Source: Treponema sp. (GTDB lineage: Bacteria; Spirochaetota; Spirochaetia; Treponematales; Treponemataceae). From it: a DNA stretch of 7,230 nucleotides. This document shows, in pieces, positions 1-6,035 of this stretch. Position 1 is the first letter of the stretch; each line of letters starts with the position of its first letter. Location of the stretch: positions 1 to 7,230 of the forward strand of contig JAHAZA010000082.1 in assembly GCA_018385415.1 (NCBI GenBank). The letters run 5' to 3'. The translations under genes were made by a program, and so were the position numbers. The notes beneath the pieces are model-generated. The model was not told where the DNA came from. It saw only the letters and a list, made by a program, of their open reading frames with translations, and ran no database searches.

Positions 1-77
1 CGACTGGAACAGATTTGCCTTCGTGACATGCCACTTTCAATTAGCTCAAGAATGAGCTTCGGATTGATTTTGGCCAT
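1..77 (-). CDS. istA: IS21-type transposase (IstA), N-terminal fragment cut by window edge
   Basis: The ATG is at 77-75, and 25 codons are visible before the window ends. The translation begins MAKINPKLILELIESGMSRR and continues QICSS. It is basic and looks like the first helices of the helix-turn-helix that opens IstA transposases (a KLILELxESGMSRRxI pattern). IstA is a DDE transposase that normally works with the ATPase IstB, which would lie further left. The start is supported by a perfect AAGGAGG seven bases upstream. With only 25 residues, another helix-turn-helix protein is possible, but the neighbouring 21-bp terminal iterations favour IS21. Whether the rest of the gene is intact cannot be seen. 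Confidence 0.65.
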   Translation of the reverse strand, partial: MAKINPKLILELIESGMSRRQICSS

Positions 78-84
78 AAGCAGG

Positions 85-91
85 CCTCCTT
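85..91 (-). promoter_or_regulatory. Ribosome binding site of the transposase gene
   Basis: Read on the minus strand this is AAGGAGG, a perfect anti-Shine-Dalgarno match. It lies seven bases before the ATG at 77-75 and fixes the transposase start. Confidence 0.85.
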
Positions 92-95
92 AAAA

Positions 96-132
96 TAAGA
101 TTGGAACTTTTATCAAGTTCATAAAAATCTTA
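96..132 (-). other. Interrupted inverted repeat (possible leader hairpin) upstream of transposase RBS
   Basis: Inner arms GAACTT (104-109) and AAGTTC (115-120) enclose a 5-nt loop. Outer arms TAAGATT (96-102) and AATCTTA (126-132) are also complementary. The fold is interrupted by one unpaired base on one side and five on the other. It sits just upstream of the transposase Shine-Dalgarno site. It could limit transposase expression from transcripts entering from outside, as hairpins do in some other insertion sequences, but that role is inferred. Confidence 0.5.
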
Positions 133-164
133 CTTAAGGTGTTATATTTTTGAAATATTTAATT

Positions 165-213
165 GGTGCTCTTATTGATATTGGTGGTGCTCAGATGAAT
201 ATTGATGGTTCAT
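165..213. repeat. 21-bp spaced iterations in the IS end
   Basis: GGTGCTC occurs at 165-171 and again at 186-192. A related GGTTCAT follows at 207-213, so the spacing is exactly 21 bp each time. The 21-mers starting at 165 and 186 match at 16 of 21 positions. Two-turn spacing like this suits repeated transposase binding on one DNA face and is characteristic of IS21-family ends. Confidence 0.65.
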
Positions 214-222
214 TTTCTGTGA

Positions 223-817
223 AATAATCAAATTGTTGCCCGGGCCTGGAACAGAGCAATTGACGAAGTTTTTCCACAGGTGCCACATGTTACGGCTGAT
301 ATTTTAAAAGGTCAGTTCGGAAAGACAATGTATGTAATCGGCAATAATCTTTTTCTGCCATCGGGCCGGCAGACCGCAGCCTTCTTCTTGATAAATGCTG
401 CCAGTGCGAGCAGAAGGCCATAGAAGAAAATCAGAAGGATATTGCATATAGGGGAGTGGTTGCCACAATCAAAAAACTTGCTGAAAAGCTTCCTCTGTTT
501 ATTGTGAGCAATTGCCAGAGTGGCTACATTGAGCTTGTGATGAGGAAGAATGGAATAGAGTCCTGCATCAAAGATTTTACCTGCTTCGGCGACAACGGAA
601 ACACAAAGGATAAAACATATCACTTATTGTAAAACGTAATTCCCTGCAAAAGCCTGTCTACGTTGGCGACACTCAGGGCGATTTTGAAGCCTGCCAGAAA
701 GCCGGAGTTCCCTTTATCTGGGCAGCCTACGGATTTGGCAAGCCGGAGACTGAAAATTATTTTGCATAAATTGAAAGCTTCTGCGAGATTGAGGAATTGA
801 TAATGGAATATAAATAA
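223..817 (+). pseudogene. HAD-superfamily hydrolase (phosphoglycolate phosphatase-like), disrupted
   Basis: Three reading frames together give a recognisable HAD hydrolase. The first runs from about 223 (NNQIVARAWNRAIDEVFPQ...) to the T-run at 350-354. The second (DRSLLLDKCC...) contains the family segment LPLFIVSNCQSGYIE. The third, from the A-run 612-615, contains VYVGDTQGDFEACQKAGVPF, the acidic motif IV region that binds Mg2+. The N-terminal motif I (DxDGT) is absent, because the insertion sequence lies where it should be. Each frame change equals one missing base in a homopolymer. An in-frame TAA at 767-769 precedes a further 15 codons that look like the normal C-terminus, ending at TAA 815-817. 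The family dephosphorylates small phosphorylated metabolites, but this copy cannot make an active enzyme. Homopolymer errors in sequencing could explain the frameshifts, but not the lost 5' end or the TAA. Confidence 0.8.
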
Positions 818-841
818 GAATAAAAATAAGGAAGCCGTAAA

Positions 842-1381
842 TTACCCCTTTATTTCGAGAAAGGCTTCTTCCGGTACTTCAAGCCACTGGATAATCTGAT
901 CTGAGACCCTTTCAATTTTCTGCCTGGAATTTTTACCGCGGATAGAACATTCCCAGACAAGGCAAACCCGCCAGCACTGGTTCTTATAATAGCTGATGGT
1001 GGCGGCATCTCGCTCCTTGTTGCGGGTGAACTTCTTTTGCCAGAAAGCCTGATTTGACCGCGGAAAGCGGAAATACCGGCAGGCTTCGCCACTTTTCCGG
1101 TTGCTGACATTCGTTGCATCCGTGCCGCCCGCAAGGTTGGAAGCTGTTGAATCCTGCTGAGGAGTCCAGCCGTGGGCGTGCCAGAAGCATCCGTTAATAA
1201 AAATTACGGCGTAATAGCGTGGAAAAATCAGGTCTGGCTTACCGGGGTAACGCTTGTCGCAAATCCTGTAACGAAATCCAGCCTTCCACAGAGCCGAGCG
1301 AATATGCTTTTCGGGCTTAGTGTCCCTGGAACGGATGCGAGACATATTCAGATGACGAGATTCAGGAGTAAGCGTGTCCAT
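842..1381 (-). CDS. vsr: Very short patch repair endonuclease Vsr, with internal insert
   Basis: Vsr nicks 5' of T in T:G mismatches left by deamination of 5-methylcytosine, starting short-patch repair. The 179-residue protein starts with a typical Vsr N-terminus (MSRIRSRDTKPE at 13-24). It carries the active-site segment PGKPDLIF with the expected catalytic Asp50, then INGCFWHAHG (62-71), CRYFRFP (101-107), FWQKKFTRNKERD (113-125) and VWEC (142-145). By alignment to E. coli Vsr, the zinc ligands are C65, H70, C101 and C145. About 29 residues (72-100, rich in S, T, N, G and A) separate the second and third ligands, where the E. coli enzyme has one residue. The upstream in-frame stop at 1387-1385 leaves no earlier start. 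No good ribosome site precedes the ATG. The gene diverges from the methyltransferase operon, the usual partner of Vsr, and is much richer in G+C than it. Confidence 0.9.
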   Translation of the reverse strand: MDTLTPESRHLNMSRIRSRDTKPEKHIRSALWKAGFRYRICDKRYPGKPDLIFPRYYAVIFINGCFWHAHGWTPQQDSTASNLAGGTDATNVSNRKSGEACRYFRFPRSNQAFWQKKFTRNKERDAATISYYKNQCWRVCLVWECSIRGKNSRQKIERVSDQIIQWLEVPEEAFLEIKG

Positions 1382-1447
1382 AATTCACAGAATATTATGA
1401 AAGTTTTTCGGAGTATTGGGAAGAGGGGGAGTTTGCCGCTTTGTTAA

Positions 1448-1498
1448 AAGTTCCCTCATAAAAGTGCCACATTCTCTGTAAGTTCGCTCATATAAGTG
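1448..1498. repeat. Pair of 19-bp imperfect direct repeats, 32 bp apart
   Basis: AAGTTCCCTCATAAAAGTG (1448-1466) and AAGTTCGCTCATATAAGTG (1480-1498) match at 17 of 19 positions. The 32-bp period is close to three helical turns. They lie 67-117 bp upstream of the vsr start. They could be paired protein-binding sites, or the remnant of another mobile-element end, since paired repeats also mark IS termini. Confidence 0.7.
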
Positions 1499-1558
1499 TG
1501 AAATTAACTGCGACGATATTCCCGAAATCAGGAATTCTTTTTTATGGTTTTGATACGG

Positions 1559-1619
1559 ACCTGTTTCGGTGTGGTTCAAATGCCTAGTCTGGAAAACAGG
1601 TATAACTTGTTTTAAAACA
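1559..1619. promoter_or_regulatory. Inverted repeat and perfect 12-bp palindrome, candidate operator
   Basis: ACCTGTTT (1559-1566) and AAACAGGT (1594-1601) are perfect inverted repeats separated by 27 bp. Directly beyond them TGTTTTAAAACA (1608-1619) is a perfect 12-bp palindrome. Its right edge is about 50 bp upstream of the -10 of the methyltransferase operon. That position would suit an activator or repressor site for the operon or for divergent vsr. Function is inferred from symmetry and location only. No regulator gene is visible in the window, apart from the response regulator, which has no recognised DNA-binding domain. Confidence 0.4.
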
Positions 1620-1670
1620 TAGAGAGTTTTAAAGAAACTGTCAAACGAACTCCACTTTTTTTTTAAATTG

Positions 1671-1679
1671 TGATATAAT
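1671..1679 (+). promoter_or_regulatory. Extended -10 promoter of the restriction-modification operon
   Basis: TGATATAAT contains a perfect TATAAT (1674-1679) preceded by the TGn extension (1671-1673). A T9 tract (1656-1664) lies just upstream. No good TTGACA-like -35 is present at 17 bp (1651-1656 is TCCACT), which fits an extended -10 promoter or an activator-dependent one. Transcription would start about 1686, giving a leader of about 38 nt before the first methyltransferase. Confidence 0.6.
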
Positions 1680-1711
1680 TAACTGCTGTTATATTGGGAT
1701 AATTGTTTTTT

Positions 1712-1717
1712 GGGAGG
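1712..1717 (+). promoter_or_regulatory. Ribosome binding site that decides the start of the first methyltransferase
   Basis: GGGAGG lies six bases before the TTG at 1724. The upstream in-frame TTG at 1703 has no such site and would place this Shine-Dalgarno inside the coding region, so 1724 is preferred. Confidence 0.75.
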
Positions 1718-1723
1718 AAAATC

Positions 1724-2779
1724 TTGCGCGCAATAGACTTCTTCTGCGGTGGCGGAGGCATGACAAATGGACTCATTCAAGCAGGGATAAATGTCATTGC
1801 AGGGGTGGATTTGGATCCAGAAGCAAAAGAGACGTATGAGATAAACAACCATGGTGCAACGTTTGTAAATGCAGACTTAAATAGACTGCATACTGATTAT
1901 TTCGAAAAGAAAATGGGTATTGAGCGCTTTGATGATGATATGATTTTTGTTGGATGCAGCCCGTGTCAGTTTTACAGTATTATCCGTTCATCTAAAGAAA
2001 AATCAATAAAAACGAAGGATTTGTTGTTACGTTTCCGACGGTTTGTAGACTATTATAGACCAGGATATCTACTTATAGAGAATGTCCCAGGAATTTTAAC
2101 AAACAAAGATTCTGCATGGAAAGAGTTTTTACCATTTCTGGAAGAAGCTGGCTACAACAATGTACAACTAGAAAATTGTAAATATGAAGTTATAAATATG
2201 AAAGATTATGGGATAGGGCAGAATCGGAAACGTTTTTCTTTAATTGCTACAAGATTAGAAAGACCAGTGCATCTTCCAGTAAAAGATGATAATGAACTGT
2301 GTGTTCAAGATATAATTGGCGATGAAAATCTTTTCCCTAGAATTGAGGCAGGCACAAGAGATAATAATAAATTGCGTTTTCATTCTGCACGTTCTCTTTC
2401 TGATGTAAATATGCGTCGTATTCAGCGAGTTCATCATGATGGTGGAACACGGATGGATTTTAAGGATGACCCTGACTTACAGCTTAAGTGTTATGAAGGA
2501 AAAGATAATAGTTTCCGTGATGTTTATGGACGAATGTTTTGGAGAAGACCATCTCCAACTATAACAACAAAGTTTTTAAGTATTTCAAATGGCCGTTTTG
2601 GACACCCTGAACAAGATAGAGGAATATCAATTCGAGAAGGTGCAGCACTACAGTCATTTCCGTATGATTATCGTTTTGAGACTGATAGTATTACAACAGC
2701 TGCTAGGTTGATAGGAAATGCTGTTCCACCAGAGTATGGACGAAGATTAGGACAAACAATTTTGGAGATAAACAGGTAA
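1724..2779 (+). CDS. DNA (cytosine-5-)-methyltransferase, first of two
   Basis: A 351-residue protein that transfers methyl from S-adenosylmethionine to C5 of cytosine in a specific DNA site. All main family motifs are visible in canonical order: motif I DFFCGGGGM (5-13, SAM binding); motif IV GCSPCQFYS with the nucleophile Cys81; motif VI ENVPG (119-123); motif VIII GQNRKR (165-170); motif IX WRRPSPTITT from 273; motif X GNAVPPEYG from 331. The stretch of about 100 residues between motifs VIII and IX is the target-recognition domain and sets the unknown sequence specificity. The start codon is TTG, chosen by the GGGAGG site; the protein then opens MRAIDFFCGGGG, normal for the family. It is the promoter-proximal gene of the operon, with the ATPase gene six bases downstream. 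AT-rich codon use contrasts with vsr. The enzyme looks intact. Confidence 0.93.
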   Translation: MRAIDFFCGGGGMTNGLIQAGINVIAGVDLDPEAKETYEINNHGATFVNADLNRLHTDYFEKKMGIERFDDDMIFVGCSPCQFYSIIRSSKEKSIKTKDLLLRFRRFVDYYRPGYLLIENVPGILTNKDSAWKEFLPFLEEAGYNNVQLENCKYEVINMKDYGIGQNRKRFSLIATRLERPVHLPVKDDNELCVQDIIGDENLFPRIEAGTRDNNKLRFHSARSLSDVNMRRIQRVHHDGGTRMDFKDDPDLQLKCYEGKDNSFRDVYGRMFWRRPSPTITTKFLSISNGRFGHPEQDRGISIREGAALQSFPYDYRFETDSITTAARLIGNAVPPEYGRRLGQTILEINR

Positions 2780-2785
2780 TAAGAT

Positions 2786-4936
2786 ATGGAGAAGCAATTA
2801 GAAAAAATACCAGTTTCTATTCATCCACGGGCTTTTGCTGCGTTTGGCGATGAACTTGTTACAAATGATAATATTGTGCTCACCGAACTTGTAAAGAATT
2901 GCTATGACGCCTTTGCTCTTAATGTATATATAACTTTAGTAACAGATGGAAAAAAACAATATCTTGAAATTTCAGATGATGGTCTTGGAATGTCTGTAGA
3001 TACTGTAAAGAAAGTATATGCAACTATTGCGACACCATTTAAAGAAGATTCTCCTGTTGCCACAAGAGTAATTGATGGCATAAAACACGAACGGCGCGTA
3101 TCTGGAAATAAAGGTGTAGGACGATTTTCAATTGCAAAACTGGGAAAAAACATTTCGTTGTTCACAAAGACTTCCGAAATGAGTTCTTGTATCTTGGTTA
3201 AAATGGATTGGGATTCCTTACGATATGCTGATTCTATGAAAAACTGTTCAATTTCGTTGGATGTTACACCTGATGAAAATCCATTAGAAAATAAAGATTC
3301 TGGAACTGTTATCCGCATTGAAGGTCTAAGAATTCACTGGACAGCTGAGAAATTTTTAGAGCTAAAAGACGAATTATCACGTTTACTTAATCCATTTAAA
3401 GAGACTGAAAATTTTTCTATTCATCTTGTATTAAAAGAAAATGGTAAACTATTCGATGAAGATTACAAAATACAATTGAATCCATTTATTAATAATCCTG
3501 TATATTCCATTAGTGGTGGTGTAAATCAAAATGGTGAAATTTCTTGGGCATATATAAATAATTCAGCTGGAAAAAAACATATTGAAAATGGAAAGTTAAA
3601 ATGGGCACAGCAGAATTATGAAAAGATCCTTGAGCAAACAGAAGAGCTTCCTGAATATCAGTGTGGAAGTTTTTCTTTTGAAATACGGGCTTGGGATTTG
3701 GATTCTGATAGTATTAAGACTGTCTCTGACACATTTAACATAAAACGTTCTGATATTCGTAAGACTATTTCAAAATTTAAAGGTTTGTCTGTTTATCGTG
3801 ATAATATTCTCGTATTGCCAAAATCTGACGCTACAAAAGATTGGTTGGGACTTGATGCAAAGCGTATTAGTAAAATAGGAGAGCGCATAAGTACAAGCCA
3901 GATTGTAGGAATGGTTAATATTTCTTCTGTAGAGAATCCTGGTCTTAGAGATACCACAGACCGTGAAAGTATGGCCGATACTCCAGAATACAAGCAGTTC
4001 ACACTTGCCTTGTCAGCAATAATGGGAATCTTACAAGATGAGCGTTTAAAAGATAGGTTGAGTAAACAGAAAGCAATACCATTGAATCAGTTGTTAGATA
4101 ATTCGGCTTCGAAAAAACTTGTCGATGATGTGGAGTCAGCCTTAAAAAATAATTCAGATTCAAAAGATATTTTAGGAATTGTTCAAAAATATCACTCTGA
4201 AAATACAAAAAAAATAGAAGATTTAACAGCACGCTTGACTTATTATGCTCAAACAGCTTCTCTTGGTTCTGTTGCAATTGTCCTAATGCACGAATTTCTG
4301 ACAGGAATGACTTCCGTAAAACGTTTCTTAAATAAAGTGAAAACATATTTTTCTACATTTGATAAACGAACACTTGATTATTATGAAGATGCTGATGATG
4401 GGCATAAAAGATTGACAGAGTTAGTGAACAGTTTTTCACCTCTCTGCATGAAGGACTTGCATAAAAAGAATTTTAGTTGTGATTTGTATGAAAGTGCTGT
4501 AAAAGCAACAAATCTAATCAAAGCAAAAAAAATCAGTAAAAACATAGACTTCGATATTGATTTGCCAGAAAAAATAACTGTTGCTGTTTCTGAAGGAGAG
4601 TTGCAAACTGTTTTTATAAACTTATTTGACAATGCTTGTTATTGGATAAATAACTCTGGAAATACTGAAAAAAAGATTTTTGTTTCTGTGGAAGAAAAAA
4701 GTTTAGAAAAATTATCTGTTGTTGTTAGTGATACAGGAGCTGGAGTTTTACCAGAAAATGCAGAAAAAATTTTTCTTCCTGGCATTACCTCAAAAGTTAA
4801 TGGCTTGGGAATGGGATTAGTCATTGTTACTGAGTTATTAAGTTACTATAAGTGTAAAATAGGTTTGCGTTATCCTAGCGATACAGCAGGAGCAACTTTT
4901 GTTTTTGATTTACCAATATTGCAAGGAGAAAACTAA
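2786..4936 (+). CDS. Dual-GHKL ATPase / hybrid sensor histidine kinase (MORC/Hsp90-like N-terminus)
   Basis: A 716-residue protein, predicted cytoplasmic, with no signal peptide or membrane helix. The N-terminal GHKL ATPase module has N-box ELVKNCYDA (E34, N38), G1 box SDDGLGM (63-69) and glycine-lid GNKGVGRFSIAKLG (107-120). An S5-like segment follows: GLSVYRDNILVLP from 333, DWLGLD (352-357), and NPGLRDTTDRESM (384-396), a pattern known from MORC and related Hsp90-type ATPases. After a helical linker, ASLGSVAIVLMHEFLTG resembles a histidine-kinase H-box, with H502 as the candidate phospho-acceptor. A second, kinase-type HATPase ends the protein: N-box FINLFDNA (N612, N616), G1 DTGAG (649-653), F-like box IFLPGITSK, and G2 GLGMGL (673-678). 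The start lies six bases after the methyltransferase stop, so coupled translation is likely. The next gene is a receiver-domain protein, its probable phosphorylation partner. The stimulus is unknown; DNA, DNA-bound proteins or a phage product are possible. Confidence 0.85.
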   Translation: MEKQLEKIPVSIHPRAFAAFGDELVTNDNIVLTELVKNCYDAFALNVYITLVTDGKKQYLEISDDGLGMSVDTVKKVYATIATPFKEDSPVATRVIDGIKHERRVSGNKGVGRFSIAKLGKNISLFTKTSEMSSCILVKMDWDSLRYADSMKNCSISLDVTPDENPLENKDSGTVIRIEGLRIHWTAEKFLELKDELSRLLNPFKETENFSIHLVLKENGKLFDEDYKIQLNPFINNPVYSISGGVNQNGEISWAYINNSAGKKHIENGKLKWAQQNYEKILEQTEELPEYQCGSFSFEIRAWDLDSDSIKTVSDTFNIKRSDIRKTISKFKGLSVYRDNILVLPKSDATKDWLGLDAKRISKIGERISTSQIVGMVNISSVENPGLRDTTDRESMADTPEYKQFTLALSAIMGILQDERLKDRLSKQKAIPLNQLLDNSASKKLVDDVESALKNNSDSKDILGIVQKYHSENTKKIEDLTARLTYYAQTASLGSVAIVLMHEFLTGMTSVKRFLNKVKTYFSTFDKRTLDYYEDADDGHKRLTELVNSFSPLCMKDLHKKNFSCDLYESAVKATNLIKAKKISKNIDFDIDLPEKITVAVSEGELQTVFINLFDNACYWINNSGNTEKKIFVSVEEKSLEKLSVVVSDTGAGVLPENAEKIFLPGITSKVNGLGMGLVIVTELLSYYKCKIGLRYPSDTAGATFVFDLPILQGEN

Positions 4937-4938
4937 AA

Positions 4939-5997
4939 ATGAAGCTTTTAATCATTGAAGATGATCCAACTGCGGTAAAAGGAATAAAAGATAACTTTGA
5001 AGATATCGGCTGGAGTGTACTTAATTCGGATTTTGAAAGAGCTTTGGAAAACATTCGTAAGGAACAACCAGATATTATTGTCATGGACTGGATGGAAGAC
5101 TTGGATGACAATAAAGACCGGGGAAGGGCAATATTTAATGAAACTCATAATCTTCCAATTATTATTTATTCTGGTATAGCTTCTGCCTTGGAGGTCGATG
5201 AAATTGAAAATAATCCATTTATTGAAAAGATTCCAAAAGGTGATGAGCAGGATGTAATATCTAAAATAAATGAATGGGAAAAATATATAAAAGTTGTATC
5301 TGAAATAAAAAATCAATTTGATGAAGCAGTATCGTATATGATGGCTTCATTAAAGCCTGTTATTGCTTTGAGCACTTATCCAGGTGAAAATGTTATAAAG
5401 TATATGCTTAACAGACAGGCTTCTGAGTTTTTTGGTTCAAAGATAGTTGATGATGAGACAAATCCTACATGGACACAATATTTATACCCGCCATCATCAA
5501 AAACATTACTTGTTGCAGATATCTTAAAAAGTAGAATAGAGGATAAATATTTTGTTCTTTTAACCCCTAGTTGTGATATGGCAAGGGCTAGTGGCGACAC
5601 AAATGTTTTGCTTGCGACTTGTACCGATGCTTATAAATTTCATGATTATGGGCAACTCCAAAATTTTGATCTTTCTAGCTCAAAAGGCACTCAAAAAATA
5701 GAGACCGTTTCGAAAATGTTGTCGTATGGTTATAACTCTTACCGTATTTCATTACCAGAATTACCAAATGTATTTCCTTATCTGACGGTAAACTTGAAAG
5801 ATTTACATTTTGTAAAATTATCAACTATTGCGGTAAATACAAAAAATATTGATTCAAGTAAACATGAATATGTAAGAATTGCATCAATAAATAGTCCGTA
5901 TAGAGAACAAATTGTATGGGCACACATGGTAAACTCTTGTCGTCCAGGAGTTCCTGATAGAGATTATAAAAAATGGGCGGAGAATATATTAAAATGA
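4939..5997 (+). CDS. Response-regulator receiver fused to an unrecognised C-terminal domain
   Basis: A 352-residue protein. Residues 1 to about 118 form a canonical receiver domain: acidic pocket E7, D8 and D9 in LLIIEDDP; phospho-acceptor D50 in IIVMDWMED; switch Ser78 in IIYSG; conserved Lys100 in IPKG. The remaining 230 or so residues are not a helix-turn-helix or another output domain I can name. They include LLTPSCDMA (207-215, C212), LLATCTDA (C228) and NSCRPGVPDRDY (C334), which could bind metal or form a catalytic site; this is a guess. The gene starts two bases after the kinase stop, with AAGGAG at 4923-4928, so kinase and regulator are probably made together and act as a phosphorelay pair. 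The C-terminal domain may act by protein contact, for example on the operon's methyltransferases or nuclease, instead of as a transcription factor. Confidence 0.82.
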   Translation: MKLLIIEDDPTAVKGIKDNFEDIGWSVLNSDFERALENIRKEQPDIIVMDWMEDLDDNKDRGRAIFNETHNLPIIIYSGIASALEVDEIENNPFIEKIPKGDEQDVISKINEWEKYIKVVSEIKNQFDEAVSYMMASLKPVIALSTYPGENVIKYMLNRQASEFFGSKIVDDETNPTWTQYLYPPSSKTLLVADILKSRIEDKYFVLLTPSCDMARASGDTNVLLATCTDAYKFHDYGQLQNFDLSSSKGTQKIETVSKMLSYGYNSYRISLPELPNVFPYLTVNLKDLHFVKLSTIAVNTKNIDSSKHEYVRIASINSPYREQIVWAHMVNSCRPGVPDRDYKKWAENILK

Positions 5998-6035
5998 ATC
6001 TGTATGCGTTCTTTATGGTAGGTGATATAAAATGA
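5994..6035 (+). other. 13-codon minicistron bridging regulator stop and methyltransferase start
   Basis: The frame opens at an ATGA overlapping the stop of the regulator gene (ATG 5994-5996, TGA 5995-5997). It runs 13 codons (MNLYAFFMVGDIK) and ends in a second ATGA, where its TGA (6033-6035) overlaps the ATG of the second methyltransferase (6032-6034). GGAG at 5979-5982 lies 11 bases upstream. It could keep ribosomes on the message between the two genes. It may equally be chance in a 34-base gap, because the methyltransferase has its own ribosome site (TAGGTGA, 6019-6025). Confidence 0.3.

Larger units (their letters stand above)
1..222 (-). mobile_element. IS21-family insertion sequence, transposase-proximal end (partial)
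   Basis: This is the terminal part of an insertion sequence that continues beyond the left edge. Reading on the minus strand from about 222, it has a non-coding end with repeated motifs, a leader hairpin, a strong ribosome site and then the transposase start. The outer boundary is estimated from two signs: the 21-bp iterations run up to about 213, and HAD-like coding sequence begins about 223-229. Repeated terminal transposase-binding motifs are typical of the IS21 family. The other end and any target duplication are outside the window, so the boundary could be wrong by several bases. Confidence 0.6.
1382..1702. other. Intergenic region between vsr and the methyltransferase operon
   Basis: About 320 bases lie between divergent genes. 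I see no open frame here with both a ribosome site and a recognisable product. The sequence shifts from mixed composition to strongly AT-rich toward the right. It holds a pair of direct repeats (1448-1498), an inverted repeat and palindrome cluster (1559-1619) and an extended -10 promoter (1671-1679), all listed separately. No clear promoter for vsr was found. A CATAAT lies about 10-20 bases upstream of its ATG, without a convincing -35. Confidence 0.6.

Noticed and set aside
312..623. Minus-strand 103-codon open frame across the HAD remnant
   Set aside because: The opposite strand reads as recognisable HAD protein in three frames. This frame is an antisense by-product with no ribosome site or known motif.
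829..870. Possible terminator: GAAGCC (831-836) with GGCTTC (863-868) between the convergent HAD remnant and vsr
   Set aside because: The stem is only about 6-8 bp with a 26-base loop, its right arm lies within vsr codons, and no U-run follows the stem.
1172..1447. Plus-strand 91-codon open frame antisense to the start of vsr
   Set aside because: It mostly mirrors the conserved vsr coding sequence, has no ribosome site and resembles no known protein.
1448..1498. CRISPR-like repeat-spacer array
   Set aside because: There are only two imperfect repeat copies with a 13-bp gap between them, no third unit and no cas genes nearby.
1385..1579. Minus-strand 64-codon open frame in the gap upstream of vsr
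   Set aside because: It starts with TTG, has no ribosome site, covers the 19-bp direct repeats and shows no recognisable protein features.
1703..1723. Upstream in-frame TTG start at 1703 for the first methyltransferase (seven extra residues)
   Set aside because: The GGGAGG ribosome site at 1712-1717 would lie inside the coding sequence, and no site precedes 1703. The family normally begins just before the FCGGGG motif.
2786..5997. Kinase plus receiver pair as a Detocs system
   Set aside because: Detocs uses a receiver fused to a nucleoside-phosphorylase effector and an additional small partner. The C-terminal region here shows no phosphorylase features that I can see, and the pair sits inside a methyltransferase operon.
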